Shown here in pieces: positions 48,575-58,169 of a stretch of 59,209 nucleotides of DNA. The notes beneath the pieces are model-generated. The model was not told the DNA's origin. It saw only the letters and a list, made by a program, of their open reading frames with translations, and searched no databases. Each line of letters opens with the position of its first letter. The stretch's first letter is position 1. A program made the position numbers and the translations under genes. Source of the DNA: an uncultured beta proteobacterium (GTDB lineage Bacteria; Pseudomonadota; Gammaproteobacteria; Burkholderiales; Rhodocyclaceae). The DNA lies in the NCBI GenBank assembly GCA_903959855.1, contig CAJBYR010000138.1, positions 1 to 59,209 of the forward strand. Reading direction: 5' to 3'.

Positions 48575-50317
48575 ATGACCAGCCTGAAAACTCCCGCCCG
48601 CGTCGCCTGGACGATGCTGCAACCGTATCGCGGCCGTGTCGTCGTTGCCGCGATTGCGCTGGTGGTCGCAGCACTCGCCATGCTGGGTGTCGGGCAGGGG
48701 CTGCGCGCGGTGATCGACCGTGGCTTCTCCGCAGGTGATCCGGCGTGGCTGGACCGCGCGCTGATCATGATGTTCGGCATCATCGCCTTGCTCGCTGCCG
48801 CCACCTACACGCGCTTCTACAATGTGTCGTGGCTGGGTGAGCGGGTCACCGCCGATTTGCGGCGGCGCGTGTTTGATCACCTGCTGAGCCTGCCGCCTTC
48901 GTACTTCGAGGCCGGCCGCACCGGCGCCGTGATCTCGCGCCTGACCTCGGACACCACGCTGATCGAGAACGCCGTCGGCTCCAGTTTGTCGATCGCGCTA
49001 CGAAATATGCTGATCCTGATCGGCGGCCTGATCATGCTGTTTACCACCAACCTCAAGCTGACCCTGCTGGTGCTGGGCGGTGTGCCGCTGGTGGTGGCGC
49101 CCATCGTCCTGTTCGGGCGGCGCGTGCGGCGCTTCGCGCGCATCAGCCAGGATCGCGTGGCCGATCTGGGCAATCGCATCGACGAGACCATCCACGAGAT
49201 CCGCATCGTCCAGGCCTACGGTCACGAGAACGCCGATCGGCGTGACTTCGCCGGCCTGGTCGAGCGTGGCTTCGACACCGCCCTGGCACGCATCCGCAAT
49301 CGCGCCACCCTGGTCGCCGCCGTGCTGGTGCTGGTGTTCGGCGCAATCTCCCTGATCCTTTGGGTGGGCGGTCACGATGTGCTGGCCGGCAACATCACGC
49401 CGGGGCAGTTGTCGGCCTTCGTTTTTTACGCCGCGCTGGTGGGCGGCTCGGTCGGCGCATTGTCGGAATCATGGGGCGACCTGCAGCGCGCGGCCGGCGC
49501 CACCGAACGATTGCTGGAATTGCTCGACGCACGGCCCGATGTCGCCGTGCCGTCAGCGCCGACTCCTTTACCCGATCGTCCGCGTGGCGAAATCTGCTTC
49601 GACAACGTCGGGTTTCGCTATCCCTCGCGGCCCGATACCCCGGCGCTGGAAGACTTCTGCCTGCAGGTGACGCCGGGCGAAAGCGTGGCACTGGTCGGGC
49701 CCTCGGGCGCCGGCAAGACCACCGTGTTCCAGTTGCTGCTGCGCTTCTACGATCCGCAGTCCGGTCGTCTGCTGCTCGATGGGGTACCGCTGGCTGAGGC
49801 CGACCCGCTGGCGGTGCGCCGTGCCATTGCGCTGGTGCCGCAGGAGGCGGTGATCTTCGCCACCAGCGTGCTGGAGAACGTGCGTTACGCGCGCCCCGAG
49901 GCCAGCCCGGAGGAAGTGCGAGCGGCCTGCGCGGCCGCCTACGCGGATGATTTCGTCGTACAGCTGCCGCAGGGCTACGACACCGATCTGGGCGAACGCG
50001 GCGTGCGCCTTTCCGGTGGCCAGCGTCAGCGCATCGCCATCGCCCGCGCGCTGCTTGCCGATCGCCCCATCCTTTTGCTTGACGAAGCCACCTCGGCGCT
50101 CGATGCGGAAAGCGAACGCCTGGTGCAGGCGGCGCTGGAGGGGCTGATGAAGAATCGCACTACGCTGGTGATCGCCCATCGCCTGGCCACCGTGCAGCGC
50201 GCCGACCGCATCGTGGTGATGGACCAGGGGCGCATCGTCGAGACCGGTACCCACGCCGAACTGGTGCGGCAGGACGGGCTCTACGCCCACCTCGCGCGCC
50301 TGCAGTTCGCCGCATGA
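48575..50317 (+). CDS. MsbA-like ABC exporter (half transporter)
   Basis: 580 residues from the ATG at 48575; an in-frame ATG at 48545 would add ten residues but overlaps a good -10 box (TACAAT at 48541). N-terminal six-helix ABC domain, then nucleotide-binding domain with Walker A GPSGAGKTT, signature LSGGQRQR, Walker [13 protein letters not shown] and IAHRLAT. Closest in look to lipid A/multidrug exporters. The linker at about residue 327 (VAVPSAPTPL) is encoded by a copy of the dispersed 23-bp element. The stop overlaps the SIR2 start. Confidence 0.87.
   Translation: MTSLKTPARVAWTMLQPYRGRVVVAAIALVVAALAMLGVGQGLRAVIDRGFSAGDPAWLDRALIMMFGIIALLAAATYTRFYNVSWLGERVTADLRRRVFDHLLSLPPSYFEAGRTGAVISRLTSDTTLIENAVGSSLSIALRNMLILIGGLIMLFTTNLKLTLLVLGGVPLVVAPIVLFGRRVRRFARISQDRVADLGNRIDETIHEIRIVQAYGHENADRRDFAGLVERGFDTALARIRNRATLVAAVLVLVFGAISLILWVGGHDVLAGNITPGQLSAFVFYAALVGGSVGALSESWGDLQRAAGATERLLELLDARPDVAVPSAPTPLPDRPRGEICFDNVGFRYPSRPDTPALEDFCLQVTPGESVALVGPSGAGKTTVFQLLLRFYDPQSGRLLLDGVPLAEADPLAVRRAIALVPQEAVIFATSVLENVRYARPEASPEEVRAACAAAYADDFVVQLPQGYDTDLGERGVRLSGGQRQRIAIARALLADRPILLLDEATSALDAESERLVQAALEGLMKNRTTLVIAHRLATVQRADRIVVMDQGRIVETGTHAELVRQDGLYAHLARLQFAA
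49541..49563 (-). repeat. Dispersed 23-bp element, copy inside the ABC exporter gene
   Basis: On the minus strand GTCGGCGCTGACGGCACGG then CGAC, 20 of 23 to consensus. It encodes, antisense, the flexible linker between the two transporter domains. Confidence 0.55.
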
Positions 50318-51165
50318 CTGAGCTTGCTGAAGGCTATGCCACCGCGGCACGCCTGATCGATGAAGCCGATGGCCTTGTGATCTGCGCCGGCGCCGGGATG
50401 GGTGTGGATTCGGGGCTGCCAGATTTTCGCGGGCCGGGCGGCTTCTGGCAGGCCTATCCGGCCCTGGGGCGGGCGCGCATCCGCTTTGAAGAAATCGCCT
50501 CGCCGGCCGCGTTTCGCCGCGATCCGGAACTGGCCTGGGGCTTTTACGGCCATCGCCTGAACCTGTATCGCACCACGGTGCCGCACGAGGGCTTTCGACT
50601 GTTGCTGGAACTTGCTGCGAGCATGCCGCGCGGCGGCTTTGTCTATACCAGCAACGTCGATGGCCATTTTCAACGTGCCGGCTTTAGTGAGCAGCGCATC
50701 GTCGAATGCCACGGCTCGATCCATCATCTGCAATGCCTGGAGCATTGCACCGAGGCGATCTGGAGCGCGGCCGACTTCGTGCCCGAGGTCGATGTCGCCG
50801 AATGCCGCATGGTTTCGGCGATGCCGCGCTGTCCCGACTGCGGCGCACTGGTGCGGCCGGCGATCCTGATGTTCAGCGACTGGGACTGGGCGGAAGGGCG
50901 CACCCGCATCCAGACCGTGCGCCTGAACCCGTGGCTGGCGCAGGTTGAACGCCCGGTCGTCATCGAAATCGGAGCGGGGAGCGCAATCGCTACGGTGCGC
51001 GCCTTTGCCCATGGCCTGGATACGCCGCTGATCCGCATCAATCCGACGGAGTGGCAGGTGCCGCACCGGCGCGATGTCGGGCTGGCGGTGGGCGCGCGTG
51101 AGGGCATTGCAGGGATTGTCCGAGCGTTGGCGGGGGGCGAGAACTCTACCGGCTTGGGTGTTTGA
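50314..51165 (+). CDS. SIR2-family NAD-dependent protein deacylase
   Basis: 283 residues: GAGMGVDSGLPDFRG (NAD-binding), TSNVDGHFQ, catalytic His in ECHGSIH, zinc Cys pairs around LQCLEHC and CPDCG, and ILMFSDWDW. It would remove acyl groups from lysines using NAD. It overlaps the ABC exporter stop by 4 bp (ATGA), so the two are coupled; the functional link is unclear. Confidence 0.88.
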   Translation: MTELAEGYATAARLIDEADGLVICAGAGMGVDSGLPDFRGPGGFWQAYPALGRARIRFEEIASPAAFRRDPELAWGFYGHRLNLYRTTVPHEGFRLLLELAASMPRGGFVYTSNVDGHFQRAGFSEQRIVECHGSIHHLQCLEHCTEAIWSAADFVPEVDVAECRMVSAMPRCPDCGALVRPAILMFSDWDWAEGRTRIQTVRLNPWLAQVERPVVIEIGAGSAIATVRAFAHGLDTPLIRINPTEWQVPHRRDVGLAVGAREGIAGIVRALAGGENSTGLGV

Positions 51166-51221
51166 CGGCGTGGTCTGAGCATGGAACAGCGAAGGCTTGC
51201 CAATGGCCAACATCCGCAATA

Positions 51222-51244
51222 GTCGGCGCTGGCGGGACGGCGAA
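51222..51244 (+). repeat. Dispersed 23-bp element, copy between SIR2 and PhoD-like genes
   Basis: GTCGGCGCTGGCGGGACGG then CGAA, 21 of 23 to consensus, about 180 bp before the phoD-like start and in its direction. Confidence 0.65.
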
Positions 51245-51422
51245 AAGCGGCCATTGTCGCCTTTTCGCTACGACACCTGACAGTCATTGGAGTATCTGGT
51301 TGACTTTGATAGCTGACCGAAACAACCTTTCGTCATCGAACCGTTTGGCATAGCTACAGACGGACAACGACCGATTCTTTTGCAGCATAAGAACAGACAA
51401 AAGCACACATTGGGGAGATGCC

Positions 51423-53003
51423 ATGCACCGCACCTTGTCGAGGAGAAGCCTTCTCAAGAATCTGGCCCTGGCCACTCTGGCCCTACCTCTTCCGCTATCA
51501 ATCCAGGCACAACCGAAGGTCACAAAGAATCCCTTTGCTTTGGGGGTGGCGAGCGGGTCGGCCACCCACGATTCACTAGTGTTGTGGACGCGTCTTCATG
51601 ACGAAGGACTGTTCAGTTCAAATCTTCCCAATGCTGTGATTCCTGTTATTTGGGAACTGGCAGCCGACGAAGGATTCACCCAGATGGTCCAATCAGGGGC
51701 CGCCAACGCGGTTCCCGCGCTGGCCCACTCCGTACATGTAGAACTATCCGGGCTTCCTTCAAACCAGTGGTTTCACTATCGATTCCGGATAAATGAATTC
51801 ACCAGTCCGACAGGAAGGACCCGGACCTTCGCCACGCCTGGCAAATCCAGCGCGGCACTGAGGATTGCATTTGCTTCCTGCCAAAACTTCGAACTCGGCT
51901 ACTTCAATTCCTATCCTCACCTGGTCAGGGAAAAGCCCGACCTAGTGCTCTTTCTCGGCGACTACATCTACGAATACCCACCCGGGCAAAAAGGCGTGAG
52001 GACCCATAGCGGCAGTTGGTGCCTTTCACTTGAGGATTACCGCACCCGATACGCCCAGTACCGGCAGGACGTTCAACTCCAGCAGCTCCATGCCTGCTGC
52101 CCTTGGTTGGTAACTTGGGACGATCACGAGGTACAGAATGACTATGCCGGCCTGCAGGCGGGCTCTGGCGGCCCCTACTCCGACTTTGCAAAGCGTCGCG
52201 CCGGCGCCTACCAGGCCTTCTATGAGCACATGCCCTTGCGCGCTTCGGTACTTGTCGAAGGACTTGCCGGCTTGGAGAAGGGTGCCGAAATGCGCATCTA
52301 CAATTCCTTCCGCATCGGTGGGCTGCTCAGCATTTCGCTGCTCGATACCCGCCAATACCGCGCTCCACAGGCCTGCACCCCCGGCAACAAGACTGGATCA
52401 GGAGTCATTGACCCAGGACAATGCGAGTTGCTTTCAAGCGAAGGCAGAAGCCTGCTGGGTACCCAACAAGAGCAGTGGCTCGATACACAACTCGGTAACG
52501 CGAAGGAGCAAGTATGGACCTTGCTCGCCCAATCCACCTTGTTTGGCGCAAGGCTGTACAGGACTGGCGATGGAGTCAGGGTGTGGAACGACGGCTGGGA
52601 CGGCTATCCTGCCGCCCGCAGGCGCCTGACCGACCTTCTGGTGAAGCATCAGCTACCCAATCCTGTCATTCTGGGAGGGGACGTTCATGAAAACTGGGTC
52701 GGCTACGTAAAGGAGGACTACTCGTCCCTCAACAGTAGAAACATCGGCGTCGAGTTCTGTGGGACCAGTGTCAGCAGCTATGACGGGAGGAATCCGGACT
52801 CAGCCTTGCGCAACAACTCACATTTTGTCTATGCGGAGGGATCGCGAAAAGGTTACGGAATCATGGAAGTTTCCAGCAGCGAACTGATCGTGCACCTGAG
52901 AGCGGTGAAGGACCATCGTACTCCCGAGAGTGTGATCGAAACCCTTGCCAGCTTCAAAGTTATTGCGGGGACTCAGCGCCTGGAGCGGCTGGCAGCCTCG
53001 TAA
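51423..53003 (+). CDS. Tat-exported PhoD-like alkaline phosphatase
   Basis: 526 residues; GGGGAG upstream of the ATG. Twin-arginine signal SRRSLLKNLALATLALPL. PhoD fold: FALGVASGSATHDSLVLWTR, metal-binding FLGDYIYEYPPG, WDDHEVQND and GGDVHENWVG. A periplasmic phosphodi/monoesterase needing calcium and iron. The gene is more AT-rich than its neighbours, hinting at transfer. No clear Pho box seen. Confidence 0.9.
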   Translation: MHRTLSRRSLLKNLALATLALPLPLSIQAQPKVTKNPFALGVASGSATHDSLVLWTRLHDEGLFSSNLPNAVIPVIWELAADEGFTQMVQSGAANAVPALAHSVHVELSGLPSNQWFHYRFRINEFTSPTGRTRTFATPGKSSAALRIAFASCQNFELGYFNSYPHLVREKPDLVLFLGDYIYEYPPGQKGVRTHSGSWCLSLEDYRTRYAQYRQDVQLQQLHACCPWLVTWDDHEVQNDYAGLQAGSGGPYSDFAKRRAGAYQAFYEHMPLRASVLVEGLAGLEKGAEMRIYNSFRIGGLLSISLLDTRQYRAPQACTPGNKTGSGVIDPGQCELLSSEGRSLLGTQQEQWLDTQLGNAKEQVWTLLAQSTLFGARLYRTGDGVRVWNDGWDGYPAARRRLTDLLVKHQLPNPVILGGDVHENWVGYVKEDYSSLNSRNIGVEFCGTSVSSYDGRNPDSALRNNSHFVYAEGSRKGYGIMEVSSSELIVHLRAVKDHRTPESVIETLASFKVIAGTQRLERLAAS

Positions 53004-53252
53004 CTATTGCGTGCTCCGAAATGCTTCTCCCCGAGCTATCACCTATGACAGCTTACCCGTCGAAAGCCGCTGTGGCAGTGAGCAAGACTGAAATGACCGT
53101 GTTGCGCACATTCGATCCGTTCCGGATAGACGCGATCCGGTAGTCAACGGATGAGATTCCGCGTCTGCCTTGATCCAGCCCATTTGTCCTATCATCTTTT
53201 GCACGGCGCCTGCGGGGCGCTTTCGCCATCTCGTCAATCCAGGGGGATCCAA

Positions 53253-53519
53253 ATGAAAAAGCCCAATGTCGGCCTGCTGCCCGTTGTTTGTTTCCTGCTG
53301 CTGTCCGCCGCTGCACAAGCCAGGGACGACGGCAAAAACGAGCTCGCCGCCTGCCGTGCCGACATGGAAAAGTATTGCCGCAACGTTGAGCCTGGCGAGG
53401 GCCGGCAGATGAAGTGCATGTACGACTTGCGCGACAAACTGCAACCGGCCTGCGCCACGCTGGTGTCGGAGAAGTACACGCGCTTCCTCGAAGCGCGGCA
53501 GAAAAAGGAAGGCCGCTAA
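53253..53519 (+). CDS. Small exported cysteine-rich-repeat protein
   Basis: 88 residues; AGGGGGA precedes the ATG. Signal peptide (MKKPNVGLLPVVCFLLLSAA AQA) followed by one cysteine-rich GLG1-type repeat: CRADMEKYCRNVEPGEGR and MKCMYDLRDKLQPAC. Function unknown; such proteins are periplasmic. Overlaps the convergent PGDYG gene by 4 bp. Confidence 0.75.
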   Translation: MKKPNVGLLPVVCFLLLSAAAQARDDGKNELAACRADMEKYCRNVEPGEGRQMKCMYDLRDKLQPACATLVSEKYTRFLEARQKKEGR

Positions 53520-53947
53520 GGTAGCTTGTGGTAGACCTGCGCGAAGCGCTCCTGCCCGGCCACGCCGAAATCCCCCGGGGCGTATTGCAGCAGCCAGTCG
53601 CCGGCCGTGCCGTGCAGGCAATCGCCCCCGGCGGAACGCTCGGCGCTAAAGGGTTCGGCGATCTGCCGCGCCAGCACCGGCACCGGGCGCGCGGCGTAGC
53701 TGCCGTCCTCGCCCATCATGGTGGGCGCAACAGCTTGGTACTTGGCGACGAAACGATCGCGTGAAACGCTCCAGCGGGTGCCGGTCGATCCGGTGATTAC
53801 AGCGTCGCCAACCTGATACCGGTTGGGGCCTTCGAGGCTGATCAACTCCCCGGCTTGCCGGGCGAATTCGACGGCAACAATTTCGTTCTTGACGTAGCGC
53901 GCCGCCAGCGGATCGGCCGCGAGATCGATGGCCTTCAGCTCCAGCAT
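53516..53947 (-). CDS. PGDYG-domain protein
   Basis: 143 residues with the repeated pattern VAVEFARQAGELISLEG, NRYQVGDAVITGS and near the end YAPGDFGVAG, the PGDYG motif with F for Y. Function unknown. It ends a minus-strand run of tlpA-like, thioesterase and this gene, with gaps of 10 and 5 bp. Confidence 0.72.
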   Translation of the reverse strand: MLELKAIDLAADPLAARYVKNEIVAVEFARQAGELISLEGPNRYQVGDAVITGSTGTRWSVSRDRFVAKYQAVAPTMMGEDGSYAARPVPVLARQIAEPFSAERSAGGDCLHGTAGDWLLQYAPGDFGVAGQERFAQVYHKLP

Positions 53948-53952
53948 CGGGG

Positions 53953-54384
53953 TCAGGCCTTGGGCCAGAGAATCATCTGGGTGCAGCGGAAGAGGGCGAT
54001 TTTCTTGCCGTTGGCTTCGTTGGTCACCACCGCATCCCAGACCTGGGTGTTGCGCCCCAGATGCTGGCCGGTGGCGATGCAGGCGATGCCGCCTTCCATC
54101 ACGGTGCCGAGGTGGTTGCTCTTCAGCTCGATGGTGGTGAAGGACTGCGCGCCCTTGGGCAGATGGGCCATGGTGGCATAGCCGCAGGTGGTATCCGCCA
54201 GCGCCACGATGCTGGCGGCGTGGAGGAAGTTGTTCGGGGCGAAGTGCAGCTTCTTCACCGTCATGCGGCTGCGCAGGGTGTTCTCGGTGAGTTCGACCAT
54301 CTCGATGCCGAGGTAGCCCGGCAGGTATTCGCCGCCGCGCTGGTTCAGTACGTCTATGGTGATTTCTTCGCGCAGCATGCTCAT
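53953..54384 (-). CDS. PaaI-family hotdog thioesterase
   Basis: 143 residues. Hotdog fold with APNNFLHAASIVALADTTCGYAT (catalytic region) and FTTIELKSNHLGTV. GAGGA precedes the start. Hydrolyses an acyl-CoA, possibly aromatic; substrate not determined by sequence. Confidence 0.85.
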   Translation of the reverse strand: MSMLREEITIDVLNQRGGEYLPGYLGIEMVELTENTLRSRMTVKKLHFAPNNFLHAASIVALADTTCGYATMAHLPKGAQSFTTIELKSNHLGTVMEGGIACIATGQHLGRNTQVWDAVVTNEANGKKIALFRCTQMILWPKA

Positions 54385-54394
54385 GGTGTCGTCC

Positions 54395-54904
54395 TCAGGG
54401 TTTGGTACCGAAGGCCTTGGCGATCATTTGCCGCGTCTCGGGGCTGTCCCAGTCCTTGGCGCCGTAATGTTTGACCAGCACCTTGCCCTGGGCGTCGATC
54501 AGCAGCGTCAGCGGCAGGCGGTTGGCGCCGAGCATGTTCTCCAATTCCAGTTTGGCGTCGATGAAATTCTCGAAGCCGATGCCGGCGCGCTCGAGGAAGT
54601 CGTAGGCTTTTTCGGGATAGTCGTCGGTCGAGATGCCGATGACCTTGAAGGGTTTGCCCTTGTAGCGCTTCGCCAGGCTGTCGAGCGAGGCCATCTCGGC
54701 GCGGCAGGGGCCGCACCAGCTGGCCCAGACATTGATGATCAGCGGCTTGCCGCGGAAGGACGATAGTGTGGCCGGCGGCACCGTCAGACCGCTGAGGCGC
54801 GCCTCACGCAGCGTGCCGCCGACCGGCACTTCGCCGGGTGTGGCGGCGGCCGGAACGGCAAGTCCGAGAAACAGGACGGAGCAAAGGGCACGCAGGGTCT
54901 TCAT
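54395..54904 (-). CDS. TlpA-like periplasmic thioredoxin
   Basis: 169 residues: signal peptide (MKTLRALCSVLFLGLAVPAAA), then thioredoxin fold with WASWCGPCRAEM (CGPC active site), IGISTDDYPEKAYDFLE and LPLTLLIDAQGKVL. A periplasmic thiol reductant for cytochrome maturation or similar. A dispersed 23-bp element sits 48 bp upstream, oriented toward it. Confidence 0.88.
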   Translation of the reverse strand: MKTLRALCSVLFLGLAVPAAATPGEVPVGGTLREARLSGLTVPPATLSSFRGKPLIINVWASWCGPCRAEMASLDSLAKRYKGKPFKVIGISTDDYPEKAYDFLERAGIGFENFIDAKLELENMLGANRLPLTLLIDAQGKVLVKHYGAKDWDSPETRQMIAKAFGTKP

Positions 54905-54952
54905 GGTCCGGCAGGATTCTACGTTGCCCCAAGCGGCTCCGGGTCGTGTGCT

Positions 54953-54975
54953 GTCGCCGTACCGTCAGCGCCGAC
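54953..54975 (-). repeat. Dispersed 23-bp element, copy before the TlpA-like gene
   Basis: On the minus strand GTCGGCGCTGACGGTACGG then CGAC, 21 of 23 to consensus, in the gap between the ene-reductase and tlpA-like genes. Confidence 0.68.
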
Positions 54976-54979
54976 TTTG

Positions 54980-56050
54980 CTAGCCCTGCCACACGGGGTA
55001 ATCCGTGTATCCCTTGGCACCGGGGCTGTAGAAGGTCGAGGGATCAACGGCGTTCAGCGGCGCGCCGGCCTTGATCCGGGCCGGCAGGTCCGGGTTGGCG
55101 AGGAAGGCCGTGCCGAAGGCCACGGCATCGAGCTTGCCCTCGGCGATGGCGGTCTCGCCTTCCGCCGGGGTGTAGCCCATGTTGCCGATCAGCACGCCCT
55201 TGTAGTTGGCACGCACGGGTGTCAGCACGTCACCCTTCTGCTTGCCGAAAAAGTCGCCGCGCATCAGGTGCAGGTAGGCAAGATTGCAGTCGTTGAGGCG
55301 TGTGGCAAGCCAGGAGGCGAGGCCGACGGGATCACTGTCGATCATGTCGTTGTAGCTGTTGAGCGGGGAGATGCGCAGGCCGACGCGGTCGGACCCCCAG
55401 ACTTCGCTTACCGCCGCGATCACTTCCAGCATCAGGCGCGCGCGGTTCTCGACGGAGCCGCCATAGGGACCACTGCGCTTGTTGGCGCCGTCGCGCAGGA
55501 ACTGGTCGAGCAGGTAGCCGTTGGCGCCATGCACTTCGACGCCGTCGAAGCCGGCCGCCTTGGCGTTTTCCGCCGCCTGGCGGAAGCCGGCAATGATGCC
55601 CGGGATTTCCGCGTCATCGAGTACGCGCGGCACGACATAGGGCTGCTTGCCCTGCGGGGTATGTACCGTGTCGTTGGTGATCGCCAGGGCGCTGGCGCTG
55701 ACCGGTTGCCGATCGCCGTTGAGCAGCGGATGGCAGGCACGGCCGCCGTGCCAGATCTGCAGGAAGATGCGCCCGCCGGCAGCATGCACGGCGTCTGTCA
55801 CCAGCTTCCAGCCGGCAACCTGGGCCGGGCCGTAGATGCCCGGTTCATGCCAGAAGGCCGAGTTGCCCTCCACGGCCATGGTTGCTTCGGCGATCAGAAG
55901 GCCGGCGCTGGCGCGCTGGGCGTAGTGCTCGGCCATCAAGGCGTTGGCGGTGTGCTCGTCGCCGGCGCGGCAGCGCGTCAGCGGTGCCATGAAAATCCGG
56001 TTGGGGGTGGTGAGTGCGCCTAGGCGCAGTTCGCTGAAAAGAGTTTGCAT
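54980..56050 (-). CDS. Old yellow enzyme family ene-reductase (NemA-like)
   Basis: 356 residues. FMN TIM barrel: PNRIFMAPLTRCRAG, LQIWHGGRACHP, EVHGANGYLLDQFLRDGANK, RSGPYGGSVENRARL. The His-Asn/His pair (HGAN) for substrate binding is present. An NAD(P)H-dependent reductase of activated alkenes and nitro compounds. Monocistronic on the minus strand. Confidence 0.92.
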   Translation of the reverse strand: MQTLFSELRLGALTTPNRIFMAPLTRCRAGDEHTANALMAEHYAQRASAGLLIAEATMAVEGNSAFWHEPGIYGPAQVAGWKLVTDAVHAAGGRIFLQIWHGGRACHPLLNGDRQPVSASALAITNDTVHTPQGKQPYVVPRVLDDAEIPGIIAGFRQAAENAKAAGFDGVEVHGANGYLLDQFLRDGANKRSGPYGGSVENRARLMLEVIAAVSEVWGSDRVGLRISPLNSYNDMIDSDPVGLASWLATRLNDCNLAYLHLMRGDFFGKQKGDVLTPVRANYKGVLIGNMGYTPAEGETAIAEGKLDAVAFGTAFLANPDLPARIKAGAPLNAVDPSTFYSPGAKGYTDYPVWQG

Positions 56051-56204
56051 GGAATGAGTTGTCCGGGGTGAGGAGGGGAAAGCGGCGAAACGCCGGCAGT
56101 AGATGGCATCCGGCGGCGATATTTCAATAGCGTCATTGGATGGATTTTGGTCGTCGGGCTTGTGCGCGGCCGAGGCTGGGCGATAATCCGGCAACCGGAA
56201 ACGC

Positions 56205-58169
56205 ATGGATGAACCGCCCTTGGCGAATTTGACTACCTTGATGCACAGGCTGCAATCCCGTATCGGCGACACTGCGGGCCGGCTTGTGCTTGCATGGCTG
56301 ATCATTGGTGCAGTGGTCGGCGGCGCCAATTCCATGGGCTGGCTGGAGAAGTTTGAACTTCTTTTCTACGATACGGCGATTGCTCTGTCCGGTGAAGCTG
56401 TCGTGGATGCGCCCGTGGTCCTGGTCGGCGCTACCGATGCCGACTTGCAGAAGTATGGCTGGCCGCTGCCGGATGAAAATCTCGCCGTCGCCGTCGAACA
56501 GATCGTCAAGGCGGGTGCCGTGGCGGTGGGTGTCGATCTCTATCGCGATCGCCCCGTGGGCGGTGACGAAGAGGTCCTTGCCGGTTTGTTGCGTCGTCAC
56601 GGCAATGTCGTGTTCGTGTCGAAACTCTCCTCCGGAAACCTGGCGGCCATTGAAGCGCCACGCGCGATTCGGGGCAGCGCCCAGGCCGGTTTTGCGGACA
56701 TTCCGGTCGATGATGATGGCGTAACCCGGCGGGCCTTGCTGTTCGCCGAGGACAACGGCAGGATGCAGACGAGCCTGGGCATCCGGCTGGCCTTGCGGGC
56801 GCTTGAGGCGCGCGGAATCAAACCGGAGCGCGTCGGCGATACGTCGAAGATCCGGCTGGGCGCGACCACCATCCGCCCCATTGGTGAAAGCGAAGGGCCC
56901 TACCATCGGGCCGACACCGGCGGCTACCAGCTATTTATCGATTTCCGCGAGGGCGGGGCAGGCTTCCGGCGCTTTAGCGTTGCAGATGTGCTGGAGGGCC
57001 GCGCTGCGCCGCAGTATTTCAAGGGCCGGGTGGTGGTCATCGGTACCACGGCACAGAGCGTGAAAGACTATTTTTCGGTTCCGTCGAACCGGATACTTGG
57101 TGACCGTCAGGTTTTCGGTATCGAACTGCACGGCCAGATCGTGACCCAGCTGTTGCGCATGGCGGAAGGCCGCAGCGGCCAGATGCTTGGTCTGCCGCCG
57201 CTGCTGGAATACGCGTGGATGCTGGTTGTCGCTGCGGTGGCGCTCGGCATCGGCTGGTGGGGGCAACGGCTGCCGGTGTTGATCGGTGCGTCGTTTGGCG
57301 GACTGGTCCTGATCGTGCTGGCGCACGCATTGGCCTTCCGCGCCGGCTGGTGGGTGACGCTGACGCCGGCGGTACTGGCCTGGATAGTCGGCGTTGGTTG
57401 GGCGATTGCCTATTCGATGCAGTCGCAGTCGCGTCAGCGCAAGCAGCTGATGTCCTTGTTCAGCCGGTATTTCTCGCACGATGTGGCCGAGCAGATATGG
57501 ACGCGGCGCGAGGAAGTGTTAGGCAGCGGCGGCATGCCGGCACCCCAGCAGCTGGTGGCTACCGTGTTTTTCAGTGATCTCGCCGGGTTCACCTCCAAGG
57601 CCGAAGTGCTCGCGCCAAAAGAACTCACCGAGCTGCTGAACGCCTATTTCGAGGCGGCGGTGGCGATCATCCATCGCAATGGCGGATCGATCGACAAGTT
57701 CATCGGCGATGCCGTGATGGCCGTGTTCGGCGTACCGATACCGCGCATGAGCAAGGAGGAAATATTCGACGACGCGCGACGCGCGGTGCGTTCGGCGGTC
57801 GAGTTTGCCGAGGCCATCGACGGCCTGAACCTGGGTTTTGTGGCGGCCGGGTTGCCCAAGATTGCCGTGCGCATCGGCATCCATACCGGCCCGGTGGTGG
57901 CCGGCAGCATCGGCAGCACTCAGCGCATGGAATACACCGTGATCGGCGACAGCGTCAACGTCGCTGCGCGGCTGGAAGGACTGGACAAGGCCGGGCGGGG
58001 CGACGCCGCGTGTCGCATCCTGATCAGTGAAACGACCCGGCATTGCCTCGACGGAAGCTTCAATGTGCAACGTCTCGGTGAATTCAAGTTGCACGGCAAG
58101 CAGGAGGCGGTGGAGGTGTATCACGTGCTCGGCTTTACCGGCGCACCAGACAAGGCGTCAGCGAAATGA
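56205..58169 (+). CDS. CHASE2-domain class III adenylate cyclase
   Basis: 654 residues. One N-terminal membrane helix (about 25-45), a periplasmic CHASE2 sensor (about 50-320: FYDTAIALSG, WPLPDENLAVAVEQIVKAGA, FKGRVVVIGTTA), three membrane helices (about 330-400), then a cyclase domain. Metal-binding Asp458 (FFSDLAGF) and Asp502 (IGDAVMA); Lys498 and Thr578 at the base-selective sites point to ATP rather than GTP. It should make cAMP in response to an extracytoplasmic signal. Its stop overlaps the start of a kinase with a cNMP-binding domain. Confidence 0.88.
   Translation: MDEPPLANLTTLMHRLQSRIGDTAGRLVLAWLIIGAVVGGANSMGWLEKFELLFYDTAIALSGEAVVDAPVVLVGATDADLQKYGWPLPDENLAVAVEQIVKAGAVAVGVDLYRDRPVGGDEEVLAGLLRRHGNVVFVSKLSSGNLAAIEAPRAIRGSAQAGFADIPVDDDGVTRRALLFAEDNGRMQTSLGIRLALRALEARGIKPERVGDTSKIRLGATTIRPIGESEGPYHRADTGGYQLFIDFREGGAGFRRFSVADVLEGRAAPQYFKGRVVVIGTTAQSVKDYFSVPSNRILGDRQVFGIELHGQIVTQLLRMAEGRSGQMLGLPPLLEYAWMLVVAAVALGIGWWGQRLPVLIGASFGGLVLIVLAHALAFRAGWWVTLTPAVLAWIVGVGWAIAYSMQSQSRQRKQLMSLFSRYFSHDVAEQIWTRREEVLGSGGMPAPQQLVATVFFSDLAGFTSKAEVLAPKELTELLNAYFEAAVAIIHRNGGSIDKFIGDAVMAVFGVPIPRMSKEEIFDDARRAVRSAVEFAEAIDGLNLGFVAAGLPKIAVRIGIHTGPVVAGSIGSTQRMEYTVIGDSVNVAARLEGLDKAGRGDAACRILISETTRHCLDGSFNVQRLGEFKLHGKQEAVEVYHVLGFTGAPDKASAK

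Noticed and set aside
51270-51310. Possible Pho box before the PhoD-like gene
   Set aside because: Only one CTGACAGTCAT-like half-site; no second direct repeat at the required distance.
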